Below, in pieces: positions 44,317-51,456 of a stretch of DNA of 52,445 nucleotides (its first letter is position 1; each line of letters begins with the position of its first letter). The stretch is from Anaerolineae bacterium (lineage in GTDB: Bacteria > Chloroflexota > Anaerolineae > UBA4142 > SHND01), in the NCBI GenBank assembly GCA_021463195.1, contig JAJTXZ010000028.1, forward strand, positions 1-52,445. The letters are read 5' to 3'. The notes beneath the pieces are model-generated. The model did not search any database, was not told the DNA's origin, and saw only the letters and a list, made by a program, of their open reading frames with translations. Both the position numbers and the translations under genes were made by a program.

Positions 44317-44727
44317 TCAGTGAATTTCTCCACTCTCAATCTTGCTCTTGTACGTTGCCGCGTCCATCAGCTTGTCCAAATCCGCCGCGTTGTACGGGAA
44401 AACTTTTAGCAGCCAGCCCGCGCCGAACGCGTCGCTGTTGACCGTTTCGGGCGCGTCTTTTAACGCGTCATTGGTCGCCGCAATCGCGCCGCCGATGGGC
44501 ATGTAGACATCGCTCGCGGCTTTTACGCTTTCGACGACGCCGAACGCATCACCCGCTTTCAACTCCATGCCGACGGTGGGCAATTCGACAAACACAATAT
44601 CGCCGAGCGCGTCTTGCGCGTAATCGCTGATGCCGACGATGGCGGTGTCGCCGTCAATTTTGACCCACTCGTGCGATGCCGCGTATTTTACATCGTTGGG
44701 ATAGGAAATTTCTTTGCCGCTAGACAT
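44317..44727 (-). CDS. gcvH: Glycine cleavage system H protein
   Basis: 136 residues from the ATG at 44725-44727 (MSSGKEISYPNDVKYAASHE) with GAGGT upstream; the open frame to 44793 is spacer repeat. The lipoyl-lysine motif is GVVESVKAASDVYMP, and HEWVKIDGDTAIVGISDYAQ is typical. The lipoyl arm shuttles the aminomethyl group between P, T and L proteins. No lipoate ligase or L protein gene is in the window. Confidence 0.96.
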   Translation of the reverse strand: MSSGKEISYPNDVKYAASHEWVKIDGDTAIVGISDYAQDALGDIVFVELPTVGMELKAGDAFGVVESVKAASDVYMPIGGAIAATNDALKDAPETVNSDAFGAGWLLKVFPYNAADLDKLMDAATYKSKIESGEIH

Positions 44728-44737
44728 GAGTGACCTC

Positions 44738-44812
44738 GATTTATGATTTTGGATTTGGGATTTATGATTTTTGGATTTCAAATCAACAATCAAAAATCAT
44801 AAATCAAAAATT
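44738..44812. repeat. GATTTATGATTTTTG word spacer in the gcvT-gcvH gap
   Basis: GATTTATGATTTTTG (44759-44773) pairs perfectly over 15 bp with CAAAAATCATAAATC (44791-44805). A second partial copy of the left word lies at 44739-44753. The same words occur in the rplB-rpsS and rpsJ-rplC spacers more than 40 kb away. Confidence 0.8.
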
Positions 44813-44815
44813 GTG

Positions 44816-45913
44816 TTACTTGCCTCTCGCTCTGTTCGCATAAAACGGCGTTTTTACCACGCGCGCTTTCGTCGGTTTGCCGCGAATGATTACATCGAAT
44901 TCTGCGCCAACTTTGGCGAGTTCGGGCGGAACGTAGCCGAGTCCGATATTTTTTTCGAGCGTCGGCGCGGGCATTCCGCTTGTCACAACGCCGACGACGT
45001 TGCCGTTCGACGCGATTTCGTAGCCCGCGCGCGCGATGCCGCGTTCGAGCATTTCAAATCCGACGAGTTTCTTGGTCGTCCCTTCCAATTTTTGTTTCAA
45101 TAAAACATCGCGCCCGATAAAATTTTTGTTCAAATCGCACGCCCAACCGAGCGCGGCTTCGATGGGCGTCGTATGCGCGTCAATCTCGTGACCGTACAAG
45201 GCGAACTTTGCCTCAAAGCGCAATGAATCGCGCGCGCCGAGTCCGATGGGCAAAACGCCGTCGTCCTTGCCCGCCTCAAGAATCGCGTCCCACACCTCTT
45301 TGCCGCGCGCATTGGGAACGAACAATTCAAAGCCATCTTCGCCGGTATAGCCCGTGCGCGCGATAATGCCGCGTTCGCTGCCAAGCGAAAATTCGCGCGC
45401 GTGACGATATTGCAAATCCGCGACATTGAATGTTCCGAGTTTTTGCAAAACCGCTTCCGCTTTCGGTCCTTGAAACGCGAGCATGTAAAATTCGTCGCTC
45501 ACGTCTTTTAATTCAATATCGAATCCCGCCGCTTGCGCTTTGATCCACGCGTTATCTTTGTCGCGATTGCCCGCGTTGACGACGACCATATATTCATTTT
45601 TCAGACGATACACAAACGTATCATCCACGCATGTGCCATCGGCATAACACATCACCGCGTATTTTGCCGAGTTGATTTCCATGTCGGAAAAATTCGCGGT
45701 GAGCAGATGATTGAGAAATTTCAACGCGTCGGCGCCCGTCACGCGCACTTGACCCATGTGGTCAATGTCGAACAAGCCCGCCGCGTTGCGCACGGCGCGA
45801 TGTTCGTCGAGAATGCCTTGATACTGCACTGGCATCTCCCAGCCGCCGAATTCCACCATTTTCGCGCCGAGCGCGCGATGCGTATCGTAGAGCGGAGTGC
45901 GTTTCAAATCCAT
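44816..45913 (-). CDS. gcvT: Aminomethyltransferase (glycine cleavage T protein)
   Basis: 365 residues from the ATG at 45911-45913 (MDLKRTPLYDTHRALGAKMV). A much longer open frame to 47086 is antisense to lepB and rpiB and is rejected. Folate-binding and catalytic motifs include FDIDHMGQVRVTGADAL, ARTGYTGEDGFELFVP and GLGARDSLRFEAKFALYGHE. It releases ammonia and makes methylene-THF from the H-bound intermediate. It is first in the operon, behind the promoter at 45996. Confidence 0.96.
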   Translation of the reverse strand: MDLKRTPLYDTHRALGAKMVEFGGWEMPVQYQGILDEHRAVRNAAGLFDIDHMGQVRVTGADALKFLNHLLTANFSDMEINSAKYAVMCYADGTCVDDTFVYRLKNEYMVVVNAGNRDKDNAWIKAQAAGFDIELKDVSDEFYMLAFQGPKAEAVLQKLGTFNVADLQYRHAREFSLGSERGIIARTGYTGEDGFELFVPNARGKEVWDAILEAGKDDGVLPIGLGARDSLRFEAKFALYGHEIDAHTTPIEAALGWACDLNKNFIGRDVLLKQKLEGTTKKLVGFEMLERGIARAGYEIASNGNVVGVVTSGMPAPTLEKNIGLGYVPPELAKVGAEFDVIIRGKPTKARVVKTPFYANRARGK

Positions 45914-45995
45914 GTAAAATATTCCTGAAAAAAATTCGCGCGGCGCGCGCGCGTAGGGGAAAGCGAGCAGTTTGTCGGCATTGACATTAGGGGCG

Positions 45996-46024
45996 ATTGT
46001 AACGCAAACCGCGCCTGCAAGCAA
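45996..46024 (-). promoter_or_regulatory. Promoter of the gcv operon
   Basis: On the - strand TTGCTT (46019-46024), 17 bases, TACAAT (45996-46001). The leader to gcvT is about 75 bases. I find no glycine riboswitch in it. The 336-base gap 45914-46249 otherwise holds only the lepB promoter. Confidence 0.7.
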
Positions 46025-46177
46025 GAGGCATGTGTCATATAATTCGCGGGGCAGGCGCGCGCCAACGTCGGACGCGCTGAAACGTTTGTCGAAACGCGCG
46101 ATAGATGGATTGCCGCGAATTCGATTCGTTTTAATTTGTCCTTTATCTGGATACGTTATGGTAGAGACCGACGCGGT

Positions 46178-46206
46178 TTGCCAGCGCGTTTTGATTCCGT
46201 TATAAT
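46178..46206 (+). promoter_or_regulatory. Promoter of lepB
   Basis: TTGCCA (46178-46183), exactly 17 bases, TATAAT (46201-46206). This near-consensus promoter lies inside the longest open frame of lepB, which shows that translation must start further down, at the TTG at 46250. Confidence 0.85.
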
Positions 46207-46249
46207 TTGGTCGCTGCGCGCGCTGCGTCGCGGCGAGAGGAGTTTGATT

Positions 46250-46888
46250 TTGGAACCTGCGAATCGTTATGATTTTGAACCGACCCCTACGGTCAATAAT
46301 TATCCTTTGGCTAATCCGCCGCCGCTCTCTGAAACGACCGCGCCGGCGCCGCCTCGAAGCAACTGGGGCAATGCGACGCGCGAATTGGTCGAGACCGTGT
46401 TGTTGACGCTCGTCATATTTTTCATGATTCGGTTCGCCGTCGAAAATTACCGCATCGAAGGATATTCGATGGAGCCGAATTTCCATGACGGTCAATTTTT
46501 GTTGGTGAGCCGTCTGAATTATTTGTTGGGTCAACCGGAACGCGGCGATGTGGTCATTTTTCAATATCCGCTGAATCCCAAAAAGAATTTTATCAAACGC
46601 GTCATCGGCTTGCCCGGCGAAAAAGTTCAAATCCGCGCCGGCAAAATTTTCGTGAATGATGTGCGCGTGCCGGAACCGTATCCCTACAACTTTGCCAATT
46701 ACGACTGGGGCCCCGTGACAATTCCGCCCGACGAATATTTTGTGTTGGGCGACAATCGGCCCGAGTCGTCCGATTCGCACGCGTGGGGCATGTTGCCCGC
46801 GAAAAATATTATCGGCAAAGCGTGGGTCAGCTATTGGCCCCCCGACGAATGGGCGATTATCCAAGATTATACATACGCGTCGAAATGA
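46250..46888 (+). CDS. lepB: Signal peptidase I
   Basis: 212 residues from TTG 46250, with AGAGGAG 7 bases upstream; the ORF is open to 46136, but the promoter at 46178-46206 excludes that. One transmembrane segment, LVETVLLTLVIFFMIRFAVE. Catalytic Ser in IEGYSMEPNF and general-base Lys in NFIKRVIGLPGEKVQIRAG; GDNRPESSDSHAWG is box E. It cleaves Sec signal peptides outside the membrane, including that of the thioester protein. Confidence 0.94.
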   Translation: MEPANRYDFEPTPTVNNYPLANPPPLSETTAPAPPRSNWGNATRELVETVLLTLVIFFMIRFAVENYRIEGYSMEPNFHDGQFLLVSRLNYLLGQPERGDVVIFQYPLNPKKNFIKRVIGLPGEKVQIRAGKIFVNDVRVPEPYPYNFANYDWGPVTIPPDEYFVLGDNRPESSDSHAWGMLPAKNIIGKAWVSYWPPDEWAIIQDYTYASK

Positions 46889-46946
46889 GGTCGCGCGCGG
46901 AGGTCTGCGGCGAAAATCAATCAGCCGCCCGCGCTCGATTTTTTTC

Positions 46947-47495
46947 ATGATGGATGAGCAACTCGCCGCGCGCGTGCGCGAGATTGTGGAACGTGTTTTG
47001 CGCGAGCAAGGCGCTGCTCTCGCGCCGTCAGCCGCCGACGCGTTGACGGTGGCGCTTGGCGCGGACCACGGCGGCTTTGCGCTCAAGCGTGTTTTGCTTC
47101 AAACGCTCGTCGCGCGCGGTTATCGCGTTTTGGATTGCGGAACGTTTTCCGCCGACCCGGTGGATTATCCCGATCTGGCGTACGCCGTCGCGAAATTGGT
47201 CGGCGCGGGCGCGGCGTGGCGCGGCATTTTGATTGATGGCGCGGGCATCGGCTCGGCGATGGCGGCGAACAAAGTCCCGGGCGCGCGCGCGGCGAATTGC
47301 AACGCGGTGAACATGGCGCGCAACGCGCGCGAACACAACGACGCGAATATTTTGACGCTCGGCGCGAAAATGACGGATGAAGCGACCGCGCTCGAAATCG
47401 TCCATATTTTTTTGACGACCGAATGCGTCGAACCGCGCCACCAAAAGCGCGTCGCGAAAATTATGGAAATCGAGCGGCGATATCTGCGCAAGTGA
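46947..47495 (+). CDS. RpiB/LacAB family sugar-phosphate isomerase with N-terminal helix
   Basis: 182 residues from ATG 46947 (a second ATG follows at once), against about 150 for RpiB. The core starts near residue 34: TVALGADHGGFALKRVL, then GAGIGSAMAANKVPGARAAN and AREHNDANILTLGAK. The position normally held by the catalytic Cys (C-G-x-G) is Asp97 here. Residues 2-21 (MDEQLAARVREIVERVLREQ) form an amphipathic helix followed by an A/P linker, like encapsulation peptides of microcompartment enzymes. It is followed by deoC after 21 bases. Ribose-5-phosphate isomerase activity is likely but not certain. Confidence 0.82.
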   Translation: MMDEQLAARVREIVERVLREQGAALAPSAADALTVALGADHGGFALKRVLLQTLVARGYRVLDCGTFSADPVDYPDLAYAVAKLVGAGAAWRGILIDGAGIGSAMAANKVPGARAANCNAVNMARNAREHNDANILTLGAKMTDEATALEIVHIFLTTECVEPRHQKRVAKIMEIERRYLRK

Positions 47496-47516
47496 ACGAA
47501 AACAAGATAGGCGAAT

Positions 47517-48422
47517 ATGTCTGACCTTACTCTGCTGATTCAAGAACTCACCGACGCGATTACGCGCGCGCTGCAGGCGCAGGCGCGCAAAGTGTGCGAC
47601 GACGCGGCGGGCGGTTTGTGCGTGGATTGCGGCGTCTGCGCGGTCATGTGCGAAGGACGCGCGCGACGCATTCTCGACGCGGGCGCGACGCGCCTCACCG
47701 CGCGCGGCGTGAACGCGTCCGATGTGCCAAAAGACATCGCCGGCTATATTGACCATACGCTGTTGAAACCGGACGCGACGCCGGCGGAAATCGCAAAGTT
47801 GTGTCAAGAGGCGCGCGAATTTCATTTCGCCGCCGTATGCGTCAATCCGCCGTTTGTGAAACAGTGCGCCGAGTTGTTGCGCGGCAGCGACGTCCAAGTG
47901 GCGACGGTCGTCGGTTTTCCGCTCGGCGCGCATACGACCGCGACCAAAGTGTTCGAGACGGAACAGGCGTGCGTGGACGGCGCGACCGAAATTGATATGG
48001 TGATTAACGTCGGCGAACTCAAAGCCAAACACGATGATTTGGTACGCCAAGATATTCGCGATGTGGTTGAGGCGGCGCATCGCGCGGGCGCGCTGGTCAA
48101 AGTCATTATCGAAACCGCGCTGTTGACGGATGAAGAAAAAGCGCGCGCCTCGCGTCTGGCGCAAACGGCGGGCGCGGATTTTGTCAAAACATCAACGGGC
48201 TTTGGTTCGGGCGGCGCGACGGCGCACGATGTCGCGTTGATGCGCGACACGGTCGGACCCAATCTCGGCATCAAGGCGGCGGGCGGCATCCGCGATTTCG
48301 CGCAGGCGCAAGAGATGATCCAAGCGGGCGCGACGCGCATTGGCGCGAGCGCGGGCGTGAAAATCGTTCAAGCCGCGCGCGGCGAAAAGGTCGCGGCGGC
48401 GAGCGACGGGTCCAAGTATTAA
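47517..48422 (+). CDS. deoC: Deoxyribose-phosphate aldolase with Cys-rich N-terminal extension
   Basis: 301 residues, against about 220-250 for DeoC. The core begins near residue 74 ([20 protein letters not shown]); the Schiff-base lysine is in [15 protein letters not shown] (Lys224) and a second Lys is at [10 protein letters not shown]. Residues 1-22 form an amphipathic helix. Residues 35-45 ([11 protein letters not shown]) give C-x2-C-x2-C-x3-C, three-quarters of a ferredoxin-like Fe-S motif. DeoC splits 2-deoxyribose-5-phosphate into glyceraldehyde-3-phosphate and acetaldehyde. The extension is not part of ordinary DeoC. Confidence 0.88.
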   Translation: MSDLTLLIQELTDAITRALQAQARKVCDDAAGGLCVDCGVCAVMCEGRARRILDAGATRLTARGVNASDVPKDIAGYIDHTLLKPDATPAEIAKLCQEAREFHFAAVCVNPPFVKQCAELLRGSDVQVATVVGFPLGAHTTATKVFETEQACVDGATEIDMVINVGELKAKHDDLVRQDIRDVVEAAHRAGALVKVIIETALLTDEEKARASRLAQTAGADFVKTSTGFGSGGATAHDVALMRDTVGPNLGIKAAGGIRDFAQAQEMIQAGATRIGASAGVKIVQAARGEKVAAASDGSKY

Positions 48423-48455
48423 AGCATACGCGAGTTTGCGTGCGCGTCAAGCATC

Positions 48456-49118
48456 ATGGCTATCGCTCGTTTTCTCCTCGTCCTCTCGGCGCAATCCAAT
48501 CTGGTGCGCGCCGCGCTGGTGACGCGCGACGCGCAGGTCGCTTCGTCGGCGCACAAGACTTTTCAATGCGCTCACGGCGCGTTCGATCCGGCGGAAGTTT
48601 GGTTCCAAACGAAACGCGTGACCGCCGCGTGTTTTGATATTGGACGCACGCAGCCGCGCGAATTGGCGGCGTGCGTGTTGGTGAGCGACGATGACGCGTG
48701 GTGCGTGTGGCAGGACAACGCGGGCGTGGTGGACGCGGCGGGTTTTTTGGACGGGGACGCTTGGACGGTTCCCGCGCGCTTTCGAGAACGCGCCGCGCCG
48801 GTGATGGCTGGCACGCTGCGCGCGTGGTTGTTGTGGAATTTGTCGGACGCGTATGTTTTAACCGCGTCCGATTTTTTGAAATGGCAAACGCGCGCCGCCG
48901 CGCGCGCGCCAGCGTTGACCGCGCCGCGCGTGCGCGACGCGCGCGACACATCCGATTTTGGCATGCTGCGCGCGCGCAGTCCCTTTGCCGCGACGTTGGC
49001 GCTGCGCGCGGTTTTGGCGACGGCGGATTTGCGCGCGGCAGGCGAGACCGAAATCTCGGCGGATGATTTGGCGCGCCGCGCCGCCGCGCGCGCGTTCGCG
49101 CTGCGCGCGACGACATGA
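48456..49118 (+). CDS. Uncharacterised protein, degenerate FGGY-kinase-like
   Basis: 220 residues, rich in Ala and Arg. FLLVLSAQSNLVRAALVTRD, FDPAEVWFQTKRVTAACFDI and WCVWQDNAGVVDAAGF follow the order of the N-terminal domain of FGGY sugar kinases (phosphate loop, D-P-x-x-W, then W-Q-D). The phosphate-loop aspartate and glycines are lost, and the C-terminal ATPase domain is absent. It is therefore unlikely to be an active kinase. Its place after rpiB and deoC suggests descent from a sugar or nucleoside kinase gene. This is a weak, motif-level call. Confidence 0.5.
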   Translation: MAIARFLLVLSAQSNLVRAALVTRDAQVASSAHKTFQCAHGAFDPAEVWFQTKRVTAACFDIGRTQPRELAACVLVSDDDAWCVWQDNAGVVDAAGFLDGDAWTVPARFRERAAPVMAGTLRAWLLWNLSDAYVLTASDFLKWQTRAAARAPALTAPRVRDARDTSDFGMLRARSPFAATLALRAVLATADLRAAGETEISADDLARRAAARAFALRATT

Positions 49119-49244
49119 GCAAGCTGGGATGCGCTGGCGGCAGGGCGCGCGTTTCGCCGAGCGCGAGCGAAATGAAAAAAGTTTTGCGATGTTTCAAAAT
49201 TAAAATTTTAGCGTTGCGCGCTATCGGCGCGAGGAGTCAAGAAA

Positions 49245-50306
49245 ATGGCGCAAGACATTGTAAACGCGAAAAAAGGTTTGACGCCGCAGTATTGGCTGCC
49301 GGCGTTGTACACGCTGCCCAAATTTGGCGCGGATGAACATCCCGACGCGCTTACGCGTTGGCTCATCGCTTCGCGCGCGTCGGTCGTCGTCATGTCGTTG
49401 ATTTCGGGTTTGCTCGGCGGCTTGCTGGTCTTGGTCGGCGCGCCGAGTCAATTCTCGTTGGGGTTGACGCTGTTGACCGCGCTGGGCTTGGTGTTGGCGC
49501 ACGCGGGCAGCAATTTGGTGAACGATTATTGGGACGCGCGGCATGGGATTGATTCGCCCGATTCGCCGCGCGTGAGATACAGCGCGCAGGCGTTTGTAAC
49601 TGGCGAATTCACCAAACGGCAGCTGCTGCTCGGCACGGGCATTATTCTGGCGTGCGCGGCGGCGATTGGTCTTTATCTCGCGTATGTGGCGGGCGCGGGC
49701 GTATTGGTCTTTATGGGTTTGGGCGCGGCGATTTTGCTTTTTTACGCGGGCGATCCGTTTCCGCTCAAATATCGCGGCTTGGGTGAAATCGCGGTGTTGT
49801 TGGTGTGGGGCCCCTTGATGGTGGGCGGCGCGTATTATATTCAAACGCAAACGCTGCCGTGGTGGACGCTGGCGGCATCGCTGCCGTACGCGCTCGGCGT
49901 GACCACGGTGCTGTTTGGCAAACATCTCGACAAGGTGGATTTTGACGCGAGCAATAAAACGCATACGCTGGTCGTTTTGCTTGGCGACCGCAACGCGCGC
50001 CGGGTGACGCGCGCGTTAATCGCGTTGATGTATCTTTTGCCGCTTGTTCTCGTGGCGATGGGCATTTTCTTGCCGACAATTTTATTGGTCGCGTTCGCGC
50101 TGCCGCTCGCCGCGTGGGTGTGGCGCCTCTTGGGCGCGCCCAAGCCCGCGACGCCGCCGTCTTGGGCGATTCGCTGGCCCCTTTATTTTGTCAGCGCCGC
50201 ATTCATTCACAATCGGCGCTTTGGGATGTTGTATTTGCTCGGCATCATTTTGCATCTGGTCGTGATGGCGCTCTGGCCGGGGCTGCAAATGCCAAAGTTA
50301 TTCTAG
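49245..50306 (+). CDS. UbiA prenyltransferase, MenA-like
   Basis: 353 residues with GAGGAG 9 bases before the ATG. Eight or nine membrane segments. The first Asp motif SNLVNDYWDARHGIDSPDS (N-D-x2-D) and the second FGKHLDKVDFDASNKTHTL are in the order of UbiA enzymes, and the N-D-Y-x-D form is that of 1,4-dihydroxy-2-naphthoate prenyltransferase (menaquinone synthesis). No other men genes are in the window, so the substrate is inferred. Confidence 0.85.
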   Translation: MAQDIVNAKKGLTPQYWLPALYTLPKFGADEHPDALTRWLIASRASVVVMSLISGLLGGLLVLVGAPSQFSLGLTLLTALGLVLAHAGSNLVNDYWDARHGIDSPDSPRVRYSAQAFVTGEFTKRQLLLGTGIILACAAAIGLYLAYVAGAGVLVFMGLGAAILLFYAGDPFPLKYRGLGEIAVLLVWGPLMVGGAYYIQTQTLPWWTLAASLPYALGVTTVLFGKHLDKVDFDASNKTHTLVVLLGDRNARRVTRALIALMYLLPLVLVAMGIFLPTILLVAFALPLAAWVWRLLGAPKPATPPSWAIRWPLYFVSAAFIHNRRFGMLYLLGIILHLVVMALWPGLQMPKLF

Positions 50307-50410
50307 CGCGAATTTTTGCGCGCGGCGTCAAACGATTTTTCCGGCAAGAAGATTGTTTATGCCGCGCGTTCGTTTACGCGCTTTTGGCAAGGTGAGAGTA
50401 ACCCACTTGT

Positions 50411-50506
50411 TCTGGTGATTGCCCACATCTCGAAAACGCAGCGGATTTCCAGACCCTAAGGGTTTTCGAAAACCCTTAGGGTCTGGAAATCCGGGCAATC
50501 ACCAGA
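50411..50506. repeat. Palindromic intergenic element, copy 3 (perfect)
   Basis: Outer stem TCTGGTGATTGCCC (50411-50424)/GGGCAATCACCAGA (50493-50506), perfect over 14 bp. Inner palindrome 50443-50492 is perfect over 50 bases, centred on TTCGAA. The single-stranded spacer CACATCTCGAAAACGCA lies between the outer and inner 5' arms. It is the best-preserved copy. The rest of 50307-50568 holds nothing else that I can identify. Confidence 0.9.
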
Positions 50507-50568
50507 TTTGTTGACGCAGTATAGGCGCGATGATTTGCAAGGGGGGGCGTAAAGGATGCGAGACTGAG

Positions 50569-51069
50569 ATGGATGACGCGATTTTTCCCCGCGCACGCGC
50601 GGCGCGTTTGGTGGTCGAAACAGTGGGCGTGGAAGCGCTCACGTATGATTTGGATGCCGATGTCGCGAACTGTTTGAATGACACCGCGCGACGGGTGTGG
50701 CTATATTGCGATGGCAAAAATTCGGTCGCGGACATCGCGGCGCAGCTCGCGCGCGAGCTGCAGCTGGCGGATGCCACGGCGCTCGTGTGGTACGCGCTCG
50801 CGGAATTGTCCGCGCGGAATTTATTGCAAGAGAAAATCGTTCCGCCGACGCGCTATACTTTTTTGTCGCGGCGCGATTTTTTGCGGCGCGCCGGTTGGGT
50901 TGGCGCGGCGGGACTTTTGCCGAGTATTCTTTCGATTGGCGCGCCGAGCATAAATCAGGGCGTGTCCTGCGCGCCCAATGGTTCGTCCTGCGCGACCGAT
51001 AGCCAGTGCTGCAGTCATTGCTGTCGGCTGGTGATGCGGGAATATGTGTGTATGCCGTGCGGCGGATAG
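50569..51069 (+). CDS. PqqD-like (RRE) domain + twin-arginine signal + cysteine-rich tail
   Basis: 166 residues from ATG 50569 (in-frame ATG at 50530 is possible). Residues 5-90 resemble PqqD: ALTYDLDADVANCLNDTARR, VWLYCDGKNSVADIAAQLAR and a closing ELSARNLL. PqqD-type domains bind leader peptides of ribosomally made modified peptides. Residues 99-126 read LSRRDFLRRAGWVGAAGLLP, a twin-arginine-like motif plus hydrophobic stretch, placed internally. Residues 134-164 have eight cysteines (C134, 141, 147, 148, 151, 152, 161, 164) in a knottin-like spacing. No maturase gene is adjacent. Domain reading is by motif; function unknown. Confidence 0.7.
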   Translation: MDDAIFPRARAARLVVETVGVEALTYDLDADVANCLNDTARRVWLYCDGKNSVADIAAQLARELQLADATALVWYALAELSARNLLQEKIVPPTRYTFLSRRDFLRRAGWVGAAGLLPSILSIGAPSINQGVSCAPNGSSCATDSQCCSHCCRLVMREYVCMPCGG

Positions 51070-51086
51070 CGCAATATGTGGGCAAA

Positions 51087-51120
51087 AGACCTTTCGGGTT
51101 TCCGAAAACCCGAAAGGTCT
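51087..51120. repeat. Palindromic intergenic element, copy 4
   Basis: AGACCTTTCGGGTTT and AAACCCGAAAGGTCT, 15-bp perfect arms with a CCGA centre. A short outer TGGG/CCCA pair is seen, but the longer outer stem of copies 2 and 3 is not. It lies between two convergent genes. Confidence 0.85.
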
Positions 51121-51140
51121 GACCCAAATCGGAAACGGGT

Positions 51141-51452
51141 CTAGAATTGAAATTGGTTTTTGTACGGCACCATGCGTTTGCTGTAATTTTTGACAAAGCG
51201 CAATAATTTTTTCTCGAGCCGTTGAAAACGTTCGCTTTGCAGCGCTTGTTTGCACGCGGCGGCATCGGTGGCGACGAACACGATGAGCCGCCGCGGATAA
51301 GCGCCATACACGGTTTCCCACACTTCGGCGAGTTCGAGCCCGACGTGATTGACCTGCGGCACAAATTCGCCGGTCACGAAACGATAATACGTTTCTTGCG
51401 CCTGTTCGGGAATGTCGTAGGCGAGCAAAAGTTTGACGGGTTGATTATTCAT
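51141..51452 (-). CDS. Hypothetical protein, possible dimeric alpha-beta barrel
   Basis: 103 residues from the ATG at 51450-51452 (MNNQPVKLLLAYDIPEQAQE); the open frame above it overlaps the DUF971 gene. The order of strands and helices (KLLLAYDIP, ETYYRFVTGEFVPQV, ELAEVWETVYG, RRLIVFVAT, then a helix QSERFQRLEKKLLRFV) is that of ferredoxin-like dimeric barrels. I do not recognise the family. It follows DUF971 by 4 bases in the same operon. Confidence 0.7.
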   Translation of the reverse strand: MNNQPVKLLLAYDIPEQAQETYYRFVTGEFVPQVNHVGLELAEVWETVYGAYPRRLIVFVATDAAACKQALQSERFQRLEKKLLRFVKNYSKRMVPYKNQFQF

Positions 51453-51456
51453 GTGA

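Noticed and set aside
45914-45995. Possible glycine riboswitch upstream of gcvT
   Set aside because: Glycine riboswitches often precede gcvT, but the leader lacks their conserved blocks and is only about 75 bases long.
44816-47086. A 756-residue open frame including gcvT
   Set aside because: The upstream half is antisense to lepB and the rpiB-like gene; GcvT homology starts at 45913.
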